This document shows positions 14,974 to 23,816 of a stretch of 32,749 nt of DNA, one piece after another. The notes under the pieces were generated by a model, which worked only from the letters and a program-made list of their open reading frames with translations, was not told where the DNA came from and made no database searches. This DNA comes from Streptomyces sp. MMG1121 (GTDB lineage: Bacteria > Actinomycetota > Actinomycetes > Streptomycetales > Streptomycetaceae), in contig NZ_LGDV01000229.1 of the NCBI RefSeq assembly GCF_001280015.1, positions 1-32,749 on the forward strand, in the 5' to 3' direction. The translations under genes were made by a program, and so were the position numbers. Position 1 is the stretch's first letter. Every line of letters starts with the position of its first letter.

Positions 14974-15696
14974 AGTCCTCTCCCGTCCGGCCCGCATCTC
15001 ACAACCGGCGCACTCGCGCCCGTCCAGTTTAGGCGTCGGGCCCGGGGAGTCCCGTGCCGTAGAGCACCCGGCCGAACCGGCGGCCTCCGCCCTGCCGCTG
15101 GTGGCCGTGCGCACCCGCCGGGCACAGCCACCGCATCGCAGAGATGTCCCGTCCACGCGCTCGTCGTGCGTACCCGTGGCTACCGCCGCGGTCGGTCTTG
15201 CCGAGGGCGGAGACGACGGGCACGACTACGCCGCCGACTTCGGCTGCACCGCCGACTTCGGCCCATGGGGCGTCCGCAATAAAAACGGGCACTTCACCGG
15301 GGAGTTGCCTTCGACAAACCAGCGACCACCGACGTCCCGTTCTCCACCGGCCGGCGGTCGGTGACCACCCTGCGCCCCGGTTCCGGTCGTGCGTCCAGGA
15401 GTGACCGGCACGTTCGTCCGCCGCCTGAGCCGAGGCGGCGGACGAACCGGCCGCCGGGCGCACCCACGCCCGGCTTTCACGCCGAGTTGCTGCGCTCTCC
15501 TGACGAACCCTCCGACGAGGGCCTTGGAAGACGCCGATCGTGGCTACCGCCACCGCGTCGACGACATCGCCGATCCGAAGGTCCGGCACCCGACCGACGC
15601 GGTCGTGCGGATCGTACTGTCGCGCGTCCGCGGGCCATTCGGATCACCGCGTCCGTCCGAGACACCGGTGGCGGAACAGCGCCTGAGGTGGCCGGC
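14974..15696. other. Intergenic stretch without a recognisable gene
   Basis: About 720 bp between the ArsR gene and pntB. Long open frames exist on both strands but have shadow composition (Arg/Pro/Gly/Ser) and match no family known to me. A minus-strand frame starting near 15589 (PDLRIGDVVDAVAVATIGVF) may be a relic. The only clear structure is the hairpin at 15412-15447. Confidence 0.4.
15412..15447. terminator. Perfect 15-bp hairpin, probable terminator
   Basis: Arms GTTCGTCCGCCGCCT and AGGCGGCGGACGAAC are perfectly complementary around a 6-base loop (GAGCCG). It lies 250 bp beyond the pntB stop on the minus strand. It is likely a terminator for the pnt operon or for a lost gene between. 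Confidence 0.55.
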
Positions 15697-17163
15697 TCAC
15701 CGGCCGGCCGCCGTCGTCTGCCGCGCGGCCGGGGCCGCCCCCTGGGACCCGTCGGTGCCGAGCGCGGCCAGGATGTCCTCGACGCTCTGCTTGGCATCGC
15801 CGAAGAGCATGCTGCTGTTCTCACGGAAGAACAGCGGGTTCTGCACACCCGCGTAACCGGAGGCCATGGAGCGCTTGAATACCACGACCTGGTCCGCCTC
15901 CCAGACCCGCAGCACCGGCATGCCGGCGATCGGGCTGGCCGGGTCCTCGGTCGCGGCCGGGTTGACGGTGTCGTTCGCACCGATGACCAGCACGACCGAG
16001 GTACCTGCGAAGTCGTCGTTGACCTCGTCCATCTCCAGGACCATGTCGTACGGGACCTTCGCCTCGGCCAGCAGGACGTTCATGTGCCCGGGCAGACGCC
16101 CGGCGACGGGATGGACGCCGAAGCGGACCTCGACGCCCCGCGCACGCAGCCGGCGCGTCAGCTCCGCCACGGGGTGCTGGGCCTGGGCGACGGCCATGCC
16201 GTAACCGGGGGTGATGATCACCGAGCGGGCCTGGGCGAGCATCTCGGCCGCCTCCGCGGCCCGCACCTCCCGGTGCTCGCCCCGCTCCTCCTCCCGGCCG
16301 GAAGGCGCCTCGATACCGAATCCGCCCGCGATGACGGAGAGGAAGGAGCGGTTCATCGCCCTGCACATGATGTAGGACAGGTAGGCACCGGAAGAGCCCA
16401 CCAGCGCGCCCGTGACGATGAGCAGGTTGTTGTCGAGGAGGAAGCCGGCCGCGGCCGCCGCCCAGCCCGAGTAGCTGTTCAACATGGAGACGACGACGGG
16501 CATGTCGCCACCGCCGATCGCGGCGACCAGGTGCCAGCCGAGCGCCAGCGCCAGCACGGTCACCGTGATCATCAGCGCCAGGTCCGGGCTCATGGTGAAC
16601 CAGACGGTCAGTACGACGCAGGCGCCGAGCGTGCCGAGGTTCAGCGCGTTCTTGCCCGGCAGCGTCAGCGGACGGGATTTGATGCGCGCCGAGAGCTTCA
16701 GGAACGCGACGATCGAGCCGGTGAAGGTGACCGCGCCGATGAAGATGCCGATGGACACCTCGGCGTGGTGGATGTCCAGCAGGTCGGCATCGATCCGGGT
16801 CTGCGCCCTGCCGTGCGCTTCCACCTCCAGGTAGCTGTTCCAGCCCACCAGCACCGCTGCGAGGCCGACGAAGCTGTGCAGCACCGCGATGAGTTCGGGC
16901 ATCTGCGTCATCTCGACGCGGCGGGCCCGCCACAGACCGATCGCCCCGCCCAGTGCCATCGCCAGCACGATCAGGGCCACCGCCCCGGCGGTGATGCCCT
17001 GCGCCGCCACCACGACCGTGGCGACCAGTGCGAGAACCATGCCGGCGATGCCGTACACGACGCCGGCGCGGGAGGTGCGGTGCTGGGACAGGCCTGCCAG
17101 GCTCAGGATGAACAACAGGGCGGCGACCAGGTCGGCAGCGTGGGATGCCGTCAGTGAGGTCAT
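15697..17163 (-). CDS. pntB: NAD(P) transhydrogenase beta subunit
   Basis: The 488-residue PntB is the NADP(H)-binding half of the proton-translocating transhydrogenase, which uses the proton gradient to reduce NADP+ with NADH in the cytoplasmic membrane. The first about 260 residues are membrane helices ('[26 protein letters not shown]' is a family signature). The C-terminal dIII domain has '[21 protein letters not shown]', '[28 protein letters not shown]', '[13 protein letters not shown]' and '[33 protein letters not shown]', all diagnostic. The gene starts 6 bp after pntA and is surely co-transcribed with it. The last 20 residues are a non-conserved tail. A small GC hairpin overlaps the stop codon. 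Confidence 0.97.
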   Translation of the reverse strand: MTSLTASHAADLVAALLFILSLAGLSQHRTSRAGVVYGIAGMVLALVATVVVAAQGITAGAVALIVLAMALGGAIGLWRARRVEMTQMPELIAVLHSFVGLAAVLVGWNSYLEVEAHGRAQTRIDADLLDIHHAEVSIGIFIGAVTFTGSIVAFLKLSARIKSRPLTLPGKNALNLGTLGACVVLTVWFTMSPDLALMITVTVLALALGWHLVAAIGGGDMPVVVSMLNSYSGWAAAAAGFLLDNNLLIVTGALVGSSGAYLSYIMCRAMNRSFLSVIAGGFGIEAPSGREEERGEHREVRAAEAAEMLAQARSVIITPGYGMAVAQAQHPVAELTRRLRARGVEVRFGVHPVAGRLPGHMNVLLAEAKVPYDMVLEMDEVNDDFAGTSVVLVIGANDTVNPAATEDPASPIAGMPVLRVWEADQVVVFKRSMASGYAGVQNPLFFRENSSMLFGDAKQSVEDILAALGTDGSQGAAPAARQTTAAGR

Positions 17164-17169
17164 CTCGGC

Positions 17170-18726
17170 TCAGCCTTTCGAGAACATGGACAGCATGCGG
17201 CGGGTCACGGCGAAGCCTCCGAAGATGTTCACGCTCGTCAGCAGGATCGCCAAGAAGGCCAGCGCGGTGACGAGCCGGTTCTCGTGCCCGATCTGCAACA
17301 GGGCGCCGATCACGACAATCCCGGAGATCGCGTTGGTCACCGACATCAGTGGCGTGTGCAACGCGTGGTGCACCTTGCCGATGACGTAGTAGCCGATCAC
17401 GACGGCCAGGGCGAACACGGTGAAGTTTCCGGCGAGTTGGGCCGGTGCGAAGGCCACCAGCAAGAACATGGCGACCATGCCGAGCCCGATCAGGCCGAAA
17501 CCCCGCGCGGGCGTCAGCCTGGGTTGCTTCGGCTCGGGCTCGGCGGGCGCGGTCTGCGGCGGCGCGGCGGGCGCGGCCGAGACAGCTACGGGTGGTGGAG
17601 GCCAGGTGACGTCGCCGTCCCGCACCACGGTCACGGCCCGCTGCACGGCGTCGTCGAAGTCGATCACCAACTGCCCGTCCTTGCCCGGGGTCAGCAGCTT
17701 CAGTAGGTTCGCCAGGTTCGTGCCGAACAGCTGCGAGGCCTGGCCGGGGAGCCGGGACGCGAGGTCGGTGTAGCCGATGATGGTGACACCGTTGTCGGTG
17801 ACCACCGCGCGCCCCGGCACGGTGCCCTCGACGTTGCCGCCCTGGGCCGCCGCCATGTCGACGATGACGCTGCCCGGCTTCATGACGGCCACGTCGTCGG
17901 CGGACAGCAGACACGGCGCCGGCCGGCCCGGGATCAGCGCGGTGGTGATCACGATGTCCACGTCCTCGGCCTGCCGGTGGTAGAGCTCGGCGGCGGCGCG
18001 ATCGTAGTCGGCTGAGGTCGCCCTGGCGTAGCCGTCGGTGCTCGTCTCCTGGGTGACGTCCACCGGGAGGTACTCGCCGCCCAGCGACTTCACCTGGTCC
18101 GCGACCTCAGGGCGCGGGTCGGTGGCCCGTACCATCGCACCGAGGCTGGAGGCCGCGCCGATCGCCGCCAGACCGGCCACGCCCACGCCGGCGACGAGCA
18201 CCTTCGCCGGTGGCACCTTGCCCGCAGCGGTGACCTGGCCGGTGAAGAACCGGCCGAAGACGTGCGCGGCCTCGATGACCGCCCGGTATCCGGCGATGTT
18301 CGCCATCGACGACAGCACGTCCATCGACTGAGCACGCGAGATGCGCGGCACCGCGTCCAGCGCCAGCGCGGTCACCCCGGCAGCGGCCAGTGTCCGCAGC
18401 AACTCGGGCTGCTGCGCCGGGGCCAGCAGGGCGATCACGGTCGCGCCTTCCCGCAGCCGGGTGATCTCCGTGCCGGAAGGAGCGTTCACCTTCAGGACGA
18501 CGTCCGCGTTCCAGGCCTGGCCGATACCGGCGCCGGCATCGAGGTAAGCCTGGTCGCCGAAGCCGGAGGCCGCGCCGGCCCCGGACTCCACTACCACTTC
18601 GTATCCGAGGCCGAGCAGTTGACGCACCGTCGGCGGCGTCGCCGCGACACGCGTCTCCCCGGACAAGGACTCGACCACGACGCCGATGCGCTGGGGTGGG
18701 TGTTGCGCAGAATCTTGTGCAGACAT
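17170..18726 (-). CDS. pntA: NAD(P) transhydrogenase alpha subunit (fused form)
   Basis: The 518-residue PntA combines the NAD(H)-binding domain dI with the alpha membrane segment in one chain; many actinobacteria split these into two genes. The N-terminal domain starts 'RIGVVVESLSGETRVAATPPTV' (RIGVP.E...ERRVA.TP type), and the NAD-binding Rossmann motif is VAGVGVAGLAAIG (G180, G182, G185). An Ala/Pro linker (about 385-410) leads to three or four helices ending 'VTNAISGIVVIGALLQIG...SVNIFGGFAVTRRMLSMF'. ATG at 18726 has AGGAG 13 bases upstream, a long spacing. A 7-bp inverted repeat at 18785-18807 lies in the promoter region. First gene of the pntA-pntB operon. Confidence 0.96.
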   Translation of the reverse strand: MSAQDSAQHPPQRIGVVVESLSGETRVAATPPTVRQLLGLGYEVVVESGAGAASGFGDQAYLDAGAGIGQAWNADVVLKVNAPSGTEITRLREGATVIALLAPAQQPELLRTLAAAGVTALALDAVPRISRAQSMDVLSSMANIAGYRAVIEAAHVFGRFFTGQVTAAGKVPPAKVLVAGVGVAGLAAIGAASSLGAMVRATDPRPEVADQVKSLGGEYLPVDVTQETSTDGYARATSADYDRAAAELYHRQAEDVDIVITTALIPGRPAPCLLSADDVAVMKPGSVIVDMAAAQGGNVEGTVPGRAVVTDNGVTIIGYTDLASRLPGQASQLFGTNLANLLKLLTPGKDGQLVIDFDDAVQRAVTVVRDGDVTWPPPPVAVSAAPAAPPQTAPAEPEPKQPRLTPARGFGLIGLGMVAMFLLVAFAPAQLAGNFTVFALAVVIGYYVIGKVHHALHTPLMSVTNAISGIVVIGALLQIGHENRLVTALAFLAILLTSVNIFGGFAVTRRMLSMFSKG

Positions 18727-19408
18727 GTCTTGTGTTCTCTCCTGGGAGGAGGGTCTGACGGGTATCCGCGGTCAAGGAGCGGCTTCCACGGAAATCGTTC
18801 CCGTGGACATGGGCCGCAGGAAACCTACCCGTCGCGGACGCCCGGGCCGACAGAAACGGCACTGGTGTATTTCACTTGGCGGTCCCACCACCACGGCAGC
18901 GAGCGGCGTCGGGGCTCGGTGCTGGACGGTCACGCGGCACAGGACCCGCTCAACCCCACCCGTGATCGTCTTCGGAAGACTCCGTCGGCATCTCGGCGGA
19001 AGGGTCCGACATCCCCTCGCCTGCGGGGGCGCCGCGCTCCTCCACCGGGTCCCCGGGCCGAAGCCACGGCAACTGCATCTGATCGACTCGCCCGAGACGT
19101 CCTGAGGCGGCACCGTGACCTCATCCGCCGTCGTCAGGGGGCTGCCTCTCGTCGTAGGCGATCCGGCAGGCCGCCGACCCCTCGCTCCTTCCCGGTTCTT
19201 GTCCCGTGCTTGTCCCGTGCTTGTCCCGCGCGTGGCCCGCGAGAACAACTCCCGGGGGTGTCGGCGCATCCCCGGCGAATTCGCCCTGCTCGGCAGGGAT
19301 GCTTCGGGACGGCCGTCAGGCGCGCGAAGCCGCCGGTGGAGGCCCTGTGCTCCCGAAGCCGCCCCGAAGCCCGGTCAACGGCAGGCATCGCATGCAGCCT
19401 GCAAGATC
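18727..19408. other. Intergenic region upstream of pntA, no gene recognised
   Basis: About 680 bp without a convincing gene. It contains an inverted repeat TCCACGG-N9-CCGTGGA (18785-18807), 58 bp upstream of pntA, and three tandem 11-bp repeats (19198-19230). The open frames here are Arg/Pro-rich shadows. Confidence 0.45.
19198..19230. repeat. Three tandem copies of an 11-bp unit (CTTGTCCCGTG)
   Basis: Copies at 19198-19208 and 19209-19219 are identical; the third at 19220-19230 differs by one base (CTTGTCCCGCG). No gene spans them. Function unknown. Confidence 0.8.
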
Positions 19409-20215
19409 TCATGTGACGTCTTGAGACTGCGTCCAGCACCCGGCCGCGCACATGACGGTGCCACCCGACGGGGAGTCCGGCGGCACCGTGGAGCCGGTGG
19501 GGCCAGATGGTCCAGATCTGGGATTCGGACGCCTGAAGGCGGTGCCGTCGGTGCTGCCGCCGAGAGTCAGGGTCTGGGTACGGGCGCCCCAGGTGGCGGG
19601 CGGTTCCAGGACCGTCGCGGCGAAGCCGAGGTAGTTGGTGTTCCAGCCGACGCTGTCCTGGTCGAGTGTCAGAGTCTGCCGGCCGGCGGACAGGGTCACG
19701 TGGGTCGTCACGGCGGCCCGGGACTGCGGCGGGCAGGTCTTTACGGCTCCGGTGAGACTGGGGCCGGAGGCGGAATGGCCCGAAGCCTCCAGGGCGGCGC
19801 TTGAATACTGCGTCGTCGGCGCCGAGGTCAGCAATACTGCATCGCCGACGCCGAGGTCAACGACCGGACGGCCGCACCCCCCGCCCGGCGTTCCCACGTC
19901 GGCCTCGTAGCCAGAGAACGGCGTCACCGCACCCGCCGCCGTCCTCGCCGCCGCCTGGGCCTGCCGGGGAGCGGGGCCGTCGGGCCGGCCCGGAGCTCCT
20001 TGGACGGCGGCGCCTCCTGTACGACGCCGTCCGGGCAGACGGACACGCACATCGCGCCGACCGCGGCGACGGCGGCCACCGCCAGTCGGCGCCCGGCGCG
20101 GCGGATGCCGCGCCGGGGTCTGGGGATCGTCAGCGTGTAGCGGGTGGCACGCTCGGCCAGGGTGGCGATGGCCGGTCCGGACGGTGGATTGTGACGGGAG
20201 CCTCCGGTGAAGCAC
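19409..20215 (-). pseudogene. Secreted carbohydrate-binding (CBM6/35-like) and discoidin-type protein remnant
   Basis: Read on the minus strand, one frame from about 20180 encodes 'ATLAERATRYTLTI', then a twin-arginine-containing stretch 'RRAGRRLAVAAVAAVGAM' that could be a signal sequence. Near 19950-19975 the coding sense moves to another frame: 'VTPFSGYEADVGTPGGG', then 'TTHVTLSAGRQTLTLDQDS' and 'VGWNTNYLGF', resembling the end of a CBM6/CBM35 beta-sandwich. It then joins 'EPPATWGARTQTLTLGGSTDGTAF', which matches the core of an F5/8-type C (discoidin) domain with most of the domain missing. The tail after 'TAF' is unrelated. Frameshift plus internal deletion indicate a decayed glycosidase or surface carbohydrate-binding protein. 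The exact 5' limit is uncertain. Confidence 0.6.
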
Positions 20216-20238
20216 CTCCCGAATTCCCGGCCCGCGTC

Positions 20239-20244
20239 GATAAT
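20239..20244 (+). promoter_or_regulatory. Candidate -10 element for a leaderless protease mRNA
   Basis: GATAAT ends 6 bases before the GTG at 20251, the spacing expected when transcription starts at the first base of the codon. No Shine-Dalgarno sequence is present, and no good -35 box is seen. Confidence 0.4.
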
Positions 20245-20250
20245 GACCTT

Positions 20251-21114
20251 GTGCGCTCGCTATCCAGGATGTCCGTCCTGCTCCTGACGCTGGTCATCGT
20301 CGGGGCAGCCGCAGTGGTGGGCGACGCCGCGGAGAAAACCCATAGGGCCAGAAGCAGCGGACACGGCGGTTTCGGCAAGTCCGGCGAACCGGGCCAGTCC
20401 CCGCAGGACCAGGACTTCTCCGCGACGGCCCCGGCCAAGGACGGCAACGCGTACACCCCTCGCAGGACCGAGGAGAACGCCCGGATCGGCGCGGTCTTCG
20501 AGAAGGACGACCACGGCGCCCACTTCTGCACGGCGAGCGTGGTGCAGAGTCCGGGCCGGAACATGCTGATCACCGCGGCCCACTGCGCCTTCGACGCCGA
20601 CTCCGGACAGCCGGTGAACGACCTGGTCTTCGCCCCCGGCTACCGCAGCGGCGACGGCCCCACCGGCCTGTGGAAAGTCAGCAAGGTGGTCGTCGACGAC
20701 CGCTGGGCCAAGTCGCAGGACGAGGACCTCGACGTCGCCTTCCTCGTCCTCGACCAGAAGGGCGGCAAGGACATCCAGGACGTCCTGGGCGGCAACACCC
20801 TCGGCATAGACCGCGGCTTCGACAACAAGGTCAAGATCACCGGCTATCCCTCCAGCCGTGACACCCCGATCTCGTGCCAGAACCGCACCACGAAGTTCAG
20901 CGACACCCAGCTGCGCATCCAGTGCACCGACCTCGAGGACGGGACCAGCGGCAGCCCCTGGCTCGCCGACTACGACCCCAAGAGCCACACCGGCACGGTC
21001 ATCGGCGTCCTGGGCGGCCACGAGGGCGGCGGCGACCAGGACGACGTCTCCTACGCCGCGTACTTCGACGACGACATCGCCAAGCTCTACCGGCACGCCC
21101 AGGACGAGGACTGA
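20251..21114 (+). CDS. Trypsin-like serine protease, secreted or membrane-anchored
   Basis: From GTG at 20251 the product has 287 residues (281 from ATG at 20269). Residues 1-25 form a signal peptide or anchor (MSVLLLTLVIVGAAAVVGDA). A linker of about 50 residues precedes a chymotrypsin-fold domain with the full triad: His111 in ITAAHC, Asp161 in DLDVAFLVL and Ser233 in GTSGSPW (family GDSGGP, with Asp before Ser replaced by Thr, as in many V8/trypsin-like bacterial proteases). Cysteine pairs flank the His (C93/C112) and lie at C209/C225, consistent with an extracytoplasmic protein. A longer frame to 19801 is open but is shadow sequence of the opposite-strand pseudogene. A hairpin follows at 21138. 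Confidence 0.88.
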   Translation: MRSLSRMSVLLLTLVIVGAAAVVGDAAEKTHRARSSGHGGFGKSGEPGQSPQDQDFSATAPAKDGNAYTPRRTEENARIGAVFEKDDHGAHFCTASVVQSPGRNMLITAAHCAFDADSGQPVNDLVFAPGYRSGDGPTGLWKVSKVVVDDRWAKSQDEDLDVAFLVLDQKGGKDIQDVLGGNTLGIDRGFDNKVKITGYPSSRDTPISCQNRTTKFSDTQLRIQCTDLEDGTSGSPWLADYDPKSHTGTVIGVLGGHEGGGDQDDVSYAAYFDDDIAKLYRHAQDED

Positions 21115-21137
21115 GCCCAGTTCATCCGCACCCCGCT

Positions 21138-21154
21138 CACGGCGAAGAGCCGTG
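21138..21154 (+). terminator. Terminator hairpin after the protease gene
   Basis: CACGGC-GAAGA-GCCGTG, perfect 6-bp arms with a 5-base loop, 23 bp after the stop codon. Confidence 0.5.
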
Positions 21155-21243
21155 GCCGCGAGGCGTGCTGGGGAGAGGCTGGAGGACCGATGAGGATCTG
21201 TTGACGGGGTGGCTTGCCTGTGTGTTCTGGCGGCCCCTTCTTG

Positions 21244-21770
21244 TTATGGGGAGGCCGGGGTGAGGGTCCAGGTTGCGTTGTGGTGATCGAGTCCGGGGCT
21301 GATCAGCCGGCGGAGGTTGAGGGCGGCGGCCCGGTGGTGGATCCCACGTTCGCCATTGATGCCGCCGCGGCAGGGCAAGCGGCGGTTGCCAATGGGCGAC
21401 GAGCCAGGCGATGACCCGTTCGGCGGACGGCCGCCAGCGTCGGTATCCGGCTTGCCACTCGGGATCATTGACGGCCTGTTGTCGGGCTGTTGCCTGGAGC
21501 CGGTGGGAGCGTCAGGTGACGGTCCGGCCCCGTTTTGCGGACGGCCCTCTTCAAGGCGGCTGGTCCGCTCAGCAAGCGGTGTGCGTCAGCGGTCACCACC
21601 TGCCGCAGGGAGGCAGCGGAACAGGCCGAGTCGGCGAGGACGTCCAAGGTCCCGGTTTCGTCCTCCAGCAGGTGCACGGAGACGGTGACTTCACGATGTT
21701 CGCCTGCTGCCGCCGGCCGCAGGGTGACGGCGGTGATCAGGTCGGCGGTATTCCCGTACTGCGGTGTCCG
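21244..21770 (-). pseudogene. IS1182-like transposase remnant
   Basis: Pieces of one transposase are spread over different minus-strand frames. Reading downstream from about 21760: 'LITAVTLRPAAAGEHREVTV', 'VHLLEDETGTLDVLADSACS' and 'RLLSGPAALKRAV' match the family 'DLLEDETGTLDVLGDSAYGSG...KPKPLKPAV'. 'WQAGYRRWRPSAERVIAWLV' (21400-21470) lies in a second frame, and 'GNRRLPCRGG...HHRAAALNLRRLISPGLDHHNATWTL' (ending 21244) in a third. The conserved domain between them is deleted. It is a dead element whose insertion end adjoins the DMT permease remnant; terminal repeats could not be defined. Confidence 0.7.
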
Positions 21771-22660
21771 CCCTGCTGTGCCGTGGCCTGTGCCACGCCG
21801 CCGCTCGTCACCACGACCGTGACGCCGACGGTGATCAGCAGGAGCCCGGATACGGTCGCGGGCTTGATGCCCTGCCCCATGAACCACCACGCGGCGAGCG
21901 CCGCCACGGGGGTCTCCAGCAGGAGCAGGACGGTCATTGACGTCGCCGATGTCCCGCAGAGGGCGAAGTTCAGCGAGCCGATCCCCAGAATCCGGGGAAG
22001 GACGAGCAGCCCGAGCAGCGACGGTTGCGTGGATCTGCCGAAACCCGTCAAGGGACGCGGACCAGCCGGCAGACGGCGCGGAGTTCCAGACCGCGGACCA
22101 GCGAAGTGAACGCCGAATACAGCGGTGTGCTCACATCCGTACCCGACGGTTCGCTCAGCGCGGTGCACCCGGCCTGGGGCGATGGCCCCGACGAGGGCGA
22201 GCAGGACCCCCAACAGCGCCGTAGCGCCGGACCTGATGTCGAAACCGCCCGTCGCGGCCGCTCCCACCACGCAGAGCGCGAGACCGCCCATGTCGGCGGG
22301 ACGTCTGGACGCCGGGACGCCCGGAACGCCCTGACCCGCGGCGATCAGGGCCTGCCAGACGGGCTGGGTGGCGACGAGTGCCGTGGAGATGACGACCGAG
22401 GTCAGCCGGGTGCTGGTCATGGAGGGCGCGAAGTGGAGAGCGAGCGCCGTGACCGCGAGGAAGCCGGAGACCAGAGACCGCCACTGCTCCCGGCGCAGGA
22501 TGCCACGCTCGCCGCGAGCGACGCGCACCACCTCACGACGGCGCAGTAACAGCAGGAGAGACCCGAGTACGGCGAAGCCCAGGCAGTTGCGCCACAAGGC
22601 GGATGAGGTCTTCGGCAGGGGCAGGATCAACGACGCACGACGCGACAAGGACGCGTCCAA
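21771..22660 (-). pseudogene. EamA/DMT-family permease, damaged
   Basis: An open minus-strand frame of about 300 residues shows an EamA-type drug/metabolite permease: 'ALWRNCLGFAVLGSLLLLLRRRE', 'QWRSLVSGFLAVTALALHFAPSMTSTRLTSVVISTALVATQPVWQALIA', then 'LVLPRILGIGSLNFALCGTSATSMTVLLLLETPVAALAAWWFMGQ' and 'SGLLLITVGVTVVV'. The first helix is missing; the only start (TTG at 22660) precedes an unrelated leader. Between about 22195 and 22055 the family-like sequence ('DVSTPLYSAFTSLVRGLELRAVC') lies in another frame, so two compensating frameshifts garble roughly 40 residues including one helix. The C-terminus runs into the IS1182 remnant. Probably nonfunctional. Confidence 0.75.
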
Positions 22661-22827
22661 ACCGGCGACGCCGACAAGAAGAGCCCCTCCACGAGGCCCT
22701 GGGCATCACCATCACGTACGCGGCCCACTGTGGTCAGGCCGACGCCGGCCTGGTGGACAGCATTACCCCGGCCCAAGACGACCGTGCGGGCCTCGCCGCT
22801 GAAGCCGCGACGCGTGAGGGACGGTGT
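22661..22827. other. Short gap, nothing recognised
   Basis: 167 bp between the damaged permease and the CGNR stop codon. No gene, repeat or clear hairpin was seen. Confidence 0.4.
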
Positions 22828-23403
22828 TCAGCTGGCGAGGTTTGAGTTTTGGCGCTTATTAGCGAGGAAGCGCGCCTTTTTCTCGCGATTCCCACAGGTA
22901 TTCATCTCGCACCATCTGCGCGTGGCGCCTCGGCTGGCGTCGAAGAACGCGGCTCGACATGTCGGCGATGCACACAAGGCCATCTTTCCTTCACGTTCTC
23001 CAGAGATGATGTTGATCGCATCAGCGGCGATCACACTGAGCGCGTCTTCGACGGAAGTGGACCCCAGCCGCCACTCCTGGCTTCCCTCGGACGTCAAGAT
23101 TACCGAGGCCAGACCGCCAGTACTGAAGTCATTGATGACTTGGACAGCTGAAGGAGGCGGAAGAGTCCGATTTGCGACGGCGGTAGCGGCTGCGTGAATT
23201 GATTCACGCAGTTCTCGAGCGTGGACGAGCTGAGATTCGCTGCAGGAATCGACCACGAGCCCATTGACTGCCAACCAGTCCACGAGCCGATGCGGGACAG
23301 GAATACGCTCCACTGGTTCGCCGCAACGCTCCGTCAGAGTCGCCGTGAAGCTGGTCGCCAGGACCTTGCCAAGACGGAACTCAGGGAAATGCTTGACGGG
23401 CAT
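22828..23403 (-). CDS. CGNR zinc-finger protein (ABATE-domain, stress-related putative regulator)
   Basis: The 191-residue protein has the two-part layout of the CGNR family: an N-terminal helical ABATE-like domain (about 20-135, with 'RLVDWLAVNGLV' and 'LVHARELRESIHAAATAVANR') and a C-terminal zinc finger with Cys144, Cys149, Cys165 and Cys170, the last within the CGNR motif (170-173), then a basic tail. The family is predicted to bind DNA and is often next to transporters; its functions are mostly inferred. ATG at 23403 has no Shine-Dalgarno; a promoter with -35 TTGCCC, a 17-bp spacer and -10 TAAGGT ends 6 bases before it, so the mRNA is probably leaderless. That promoter overlaps the GAACC-N9-GGTT dyad, suggesting autoregulation. 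Confidence 0.9.
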   Translation of the reverse strand: MPVKHFPEFRLGKVLATSFTATLTERCGEPVERIPVPHRLVDWLAVNGLVVDSCSESQLVHARELRESIHAAATAVANRTLPPPSAVQVINDFSTGGLASVILTSEGSQEWRLGSTSVEDALSVIAADAINIISGEREGKMALCASPTCRAAFFDASRGATRRWCEMNTCGNREKKARFLANKRQNSNLAS

Positions 23404-23425
23404 GGAACCACCTTAGCCGGTTGCC
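23404..23425. promoter_or_regulatory. GAACC-N9-GGTT dyad, site 1
   Basis: GGAACC, 9 bases containing the -10 box complement, then GGTTGC. It overlaps the -10 element and abuts the CGNR start codon, an ideal place for a repressor. Confidence 0.6.
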
Positions 23426-23438
23426 ATCTGGAGGGCAA
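23410..23438 (-). promoter_or_regulatory. Promoter of the CGNR gene (leaderless)
   Basis: Minus strand: -35 TTGCCC (23438-23433), exact 17-base spacer, -10 TAAGGT (23415-23410), then 6 bases to ATG at 23403, which would coincide with the transcription start. Confidence 0.65.
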
Positions 23439-23442
23439 GAGC

Positions 23443-23514
23443 TAGAACCATCATGGTCGGTTCCATGGCGGCTCGCAGATCTCATGACCCTCATCCACAG
23501 TCAGCGTTGGGCGC
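23443..23514. repeat. Imperfect 72-bp direct repeat, copy 1
   Basis: Begins with the dyad at 23444 and ends near GTCAGCGTTGGGCGCC. By eye it is about 70% identical to 23857-23928, where the matching end reads GTCAGCGTTGAGCGCC. A duplicated promoter-plus-gene-start segment is the simplest reading. Confidence 0.55.
23444..23464. promoter_or_regulatory. GAACC-N9-GGTT dyad, site 2
   Basis: AGAACC-N9-GGTTCC, 40 bp (about four helical turns) from site 1 and just upstream of the CGNR -35 box. It is also the left edge of the first copy of an imperfect 72-bp direct repeat. Confidence 0.6.
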
Positions 23515-23816
23515 CAAGGGGCCCTGGCCGCCCCCCTCAGTGCGAGGTAATCGCCACCAGCACTGGGCTCCTGCGGACCCCACCCGCGGTGTGGTGACAC
23601 CTGCGCCCGGTTCAGCGGGTTCGGTATCGAAATCGCCATCGCGCGCCGCTGCCTGAGCGAGGCCATCGAAGTCCTGGCCATGCCGACGCCATACAGACCC
23701 GGGCCGGCCCTTCGTGATCCTGGGCAGGCTCGCTGCTGTCGAGCGCCCGGATCGCCGCCGGCCGCCGTGAAGCCAGTCGTTGGCACATCGCTCAGGGCGA
23801 ACCCTGGAGCGAGCCA

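Noticed and set aside
15361..17157. Large plus-strand frame opposite pntB
   Set aside because: His/Asp/Arg/Gln-rich antisense shadow of a certain gene, with no motifs.
18695..18720. TTGCGCA-like sequence at the pntA start resembling the 24-bp dyad
   Set aside because: It lies inside codons for Ser-Ala-Gln-Asp-Ser-Ala-Gln, lacks the perfect core and arms, and is downstream of the start codon.
19801..20250. N-terminal extension of the protease to 19801
   Set aside because: Low-complexity Arg/Pro sequence antisense to the carbohydrate-binding remnant; the signal peptide begins only at 20251-20269.
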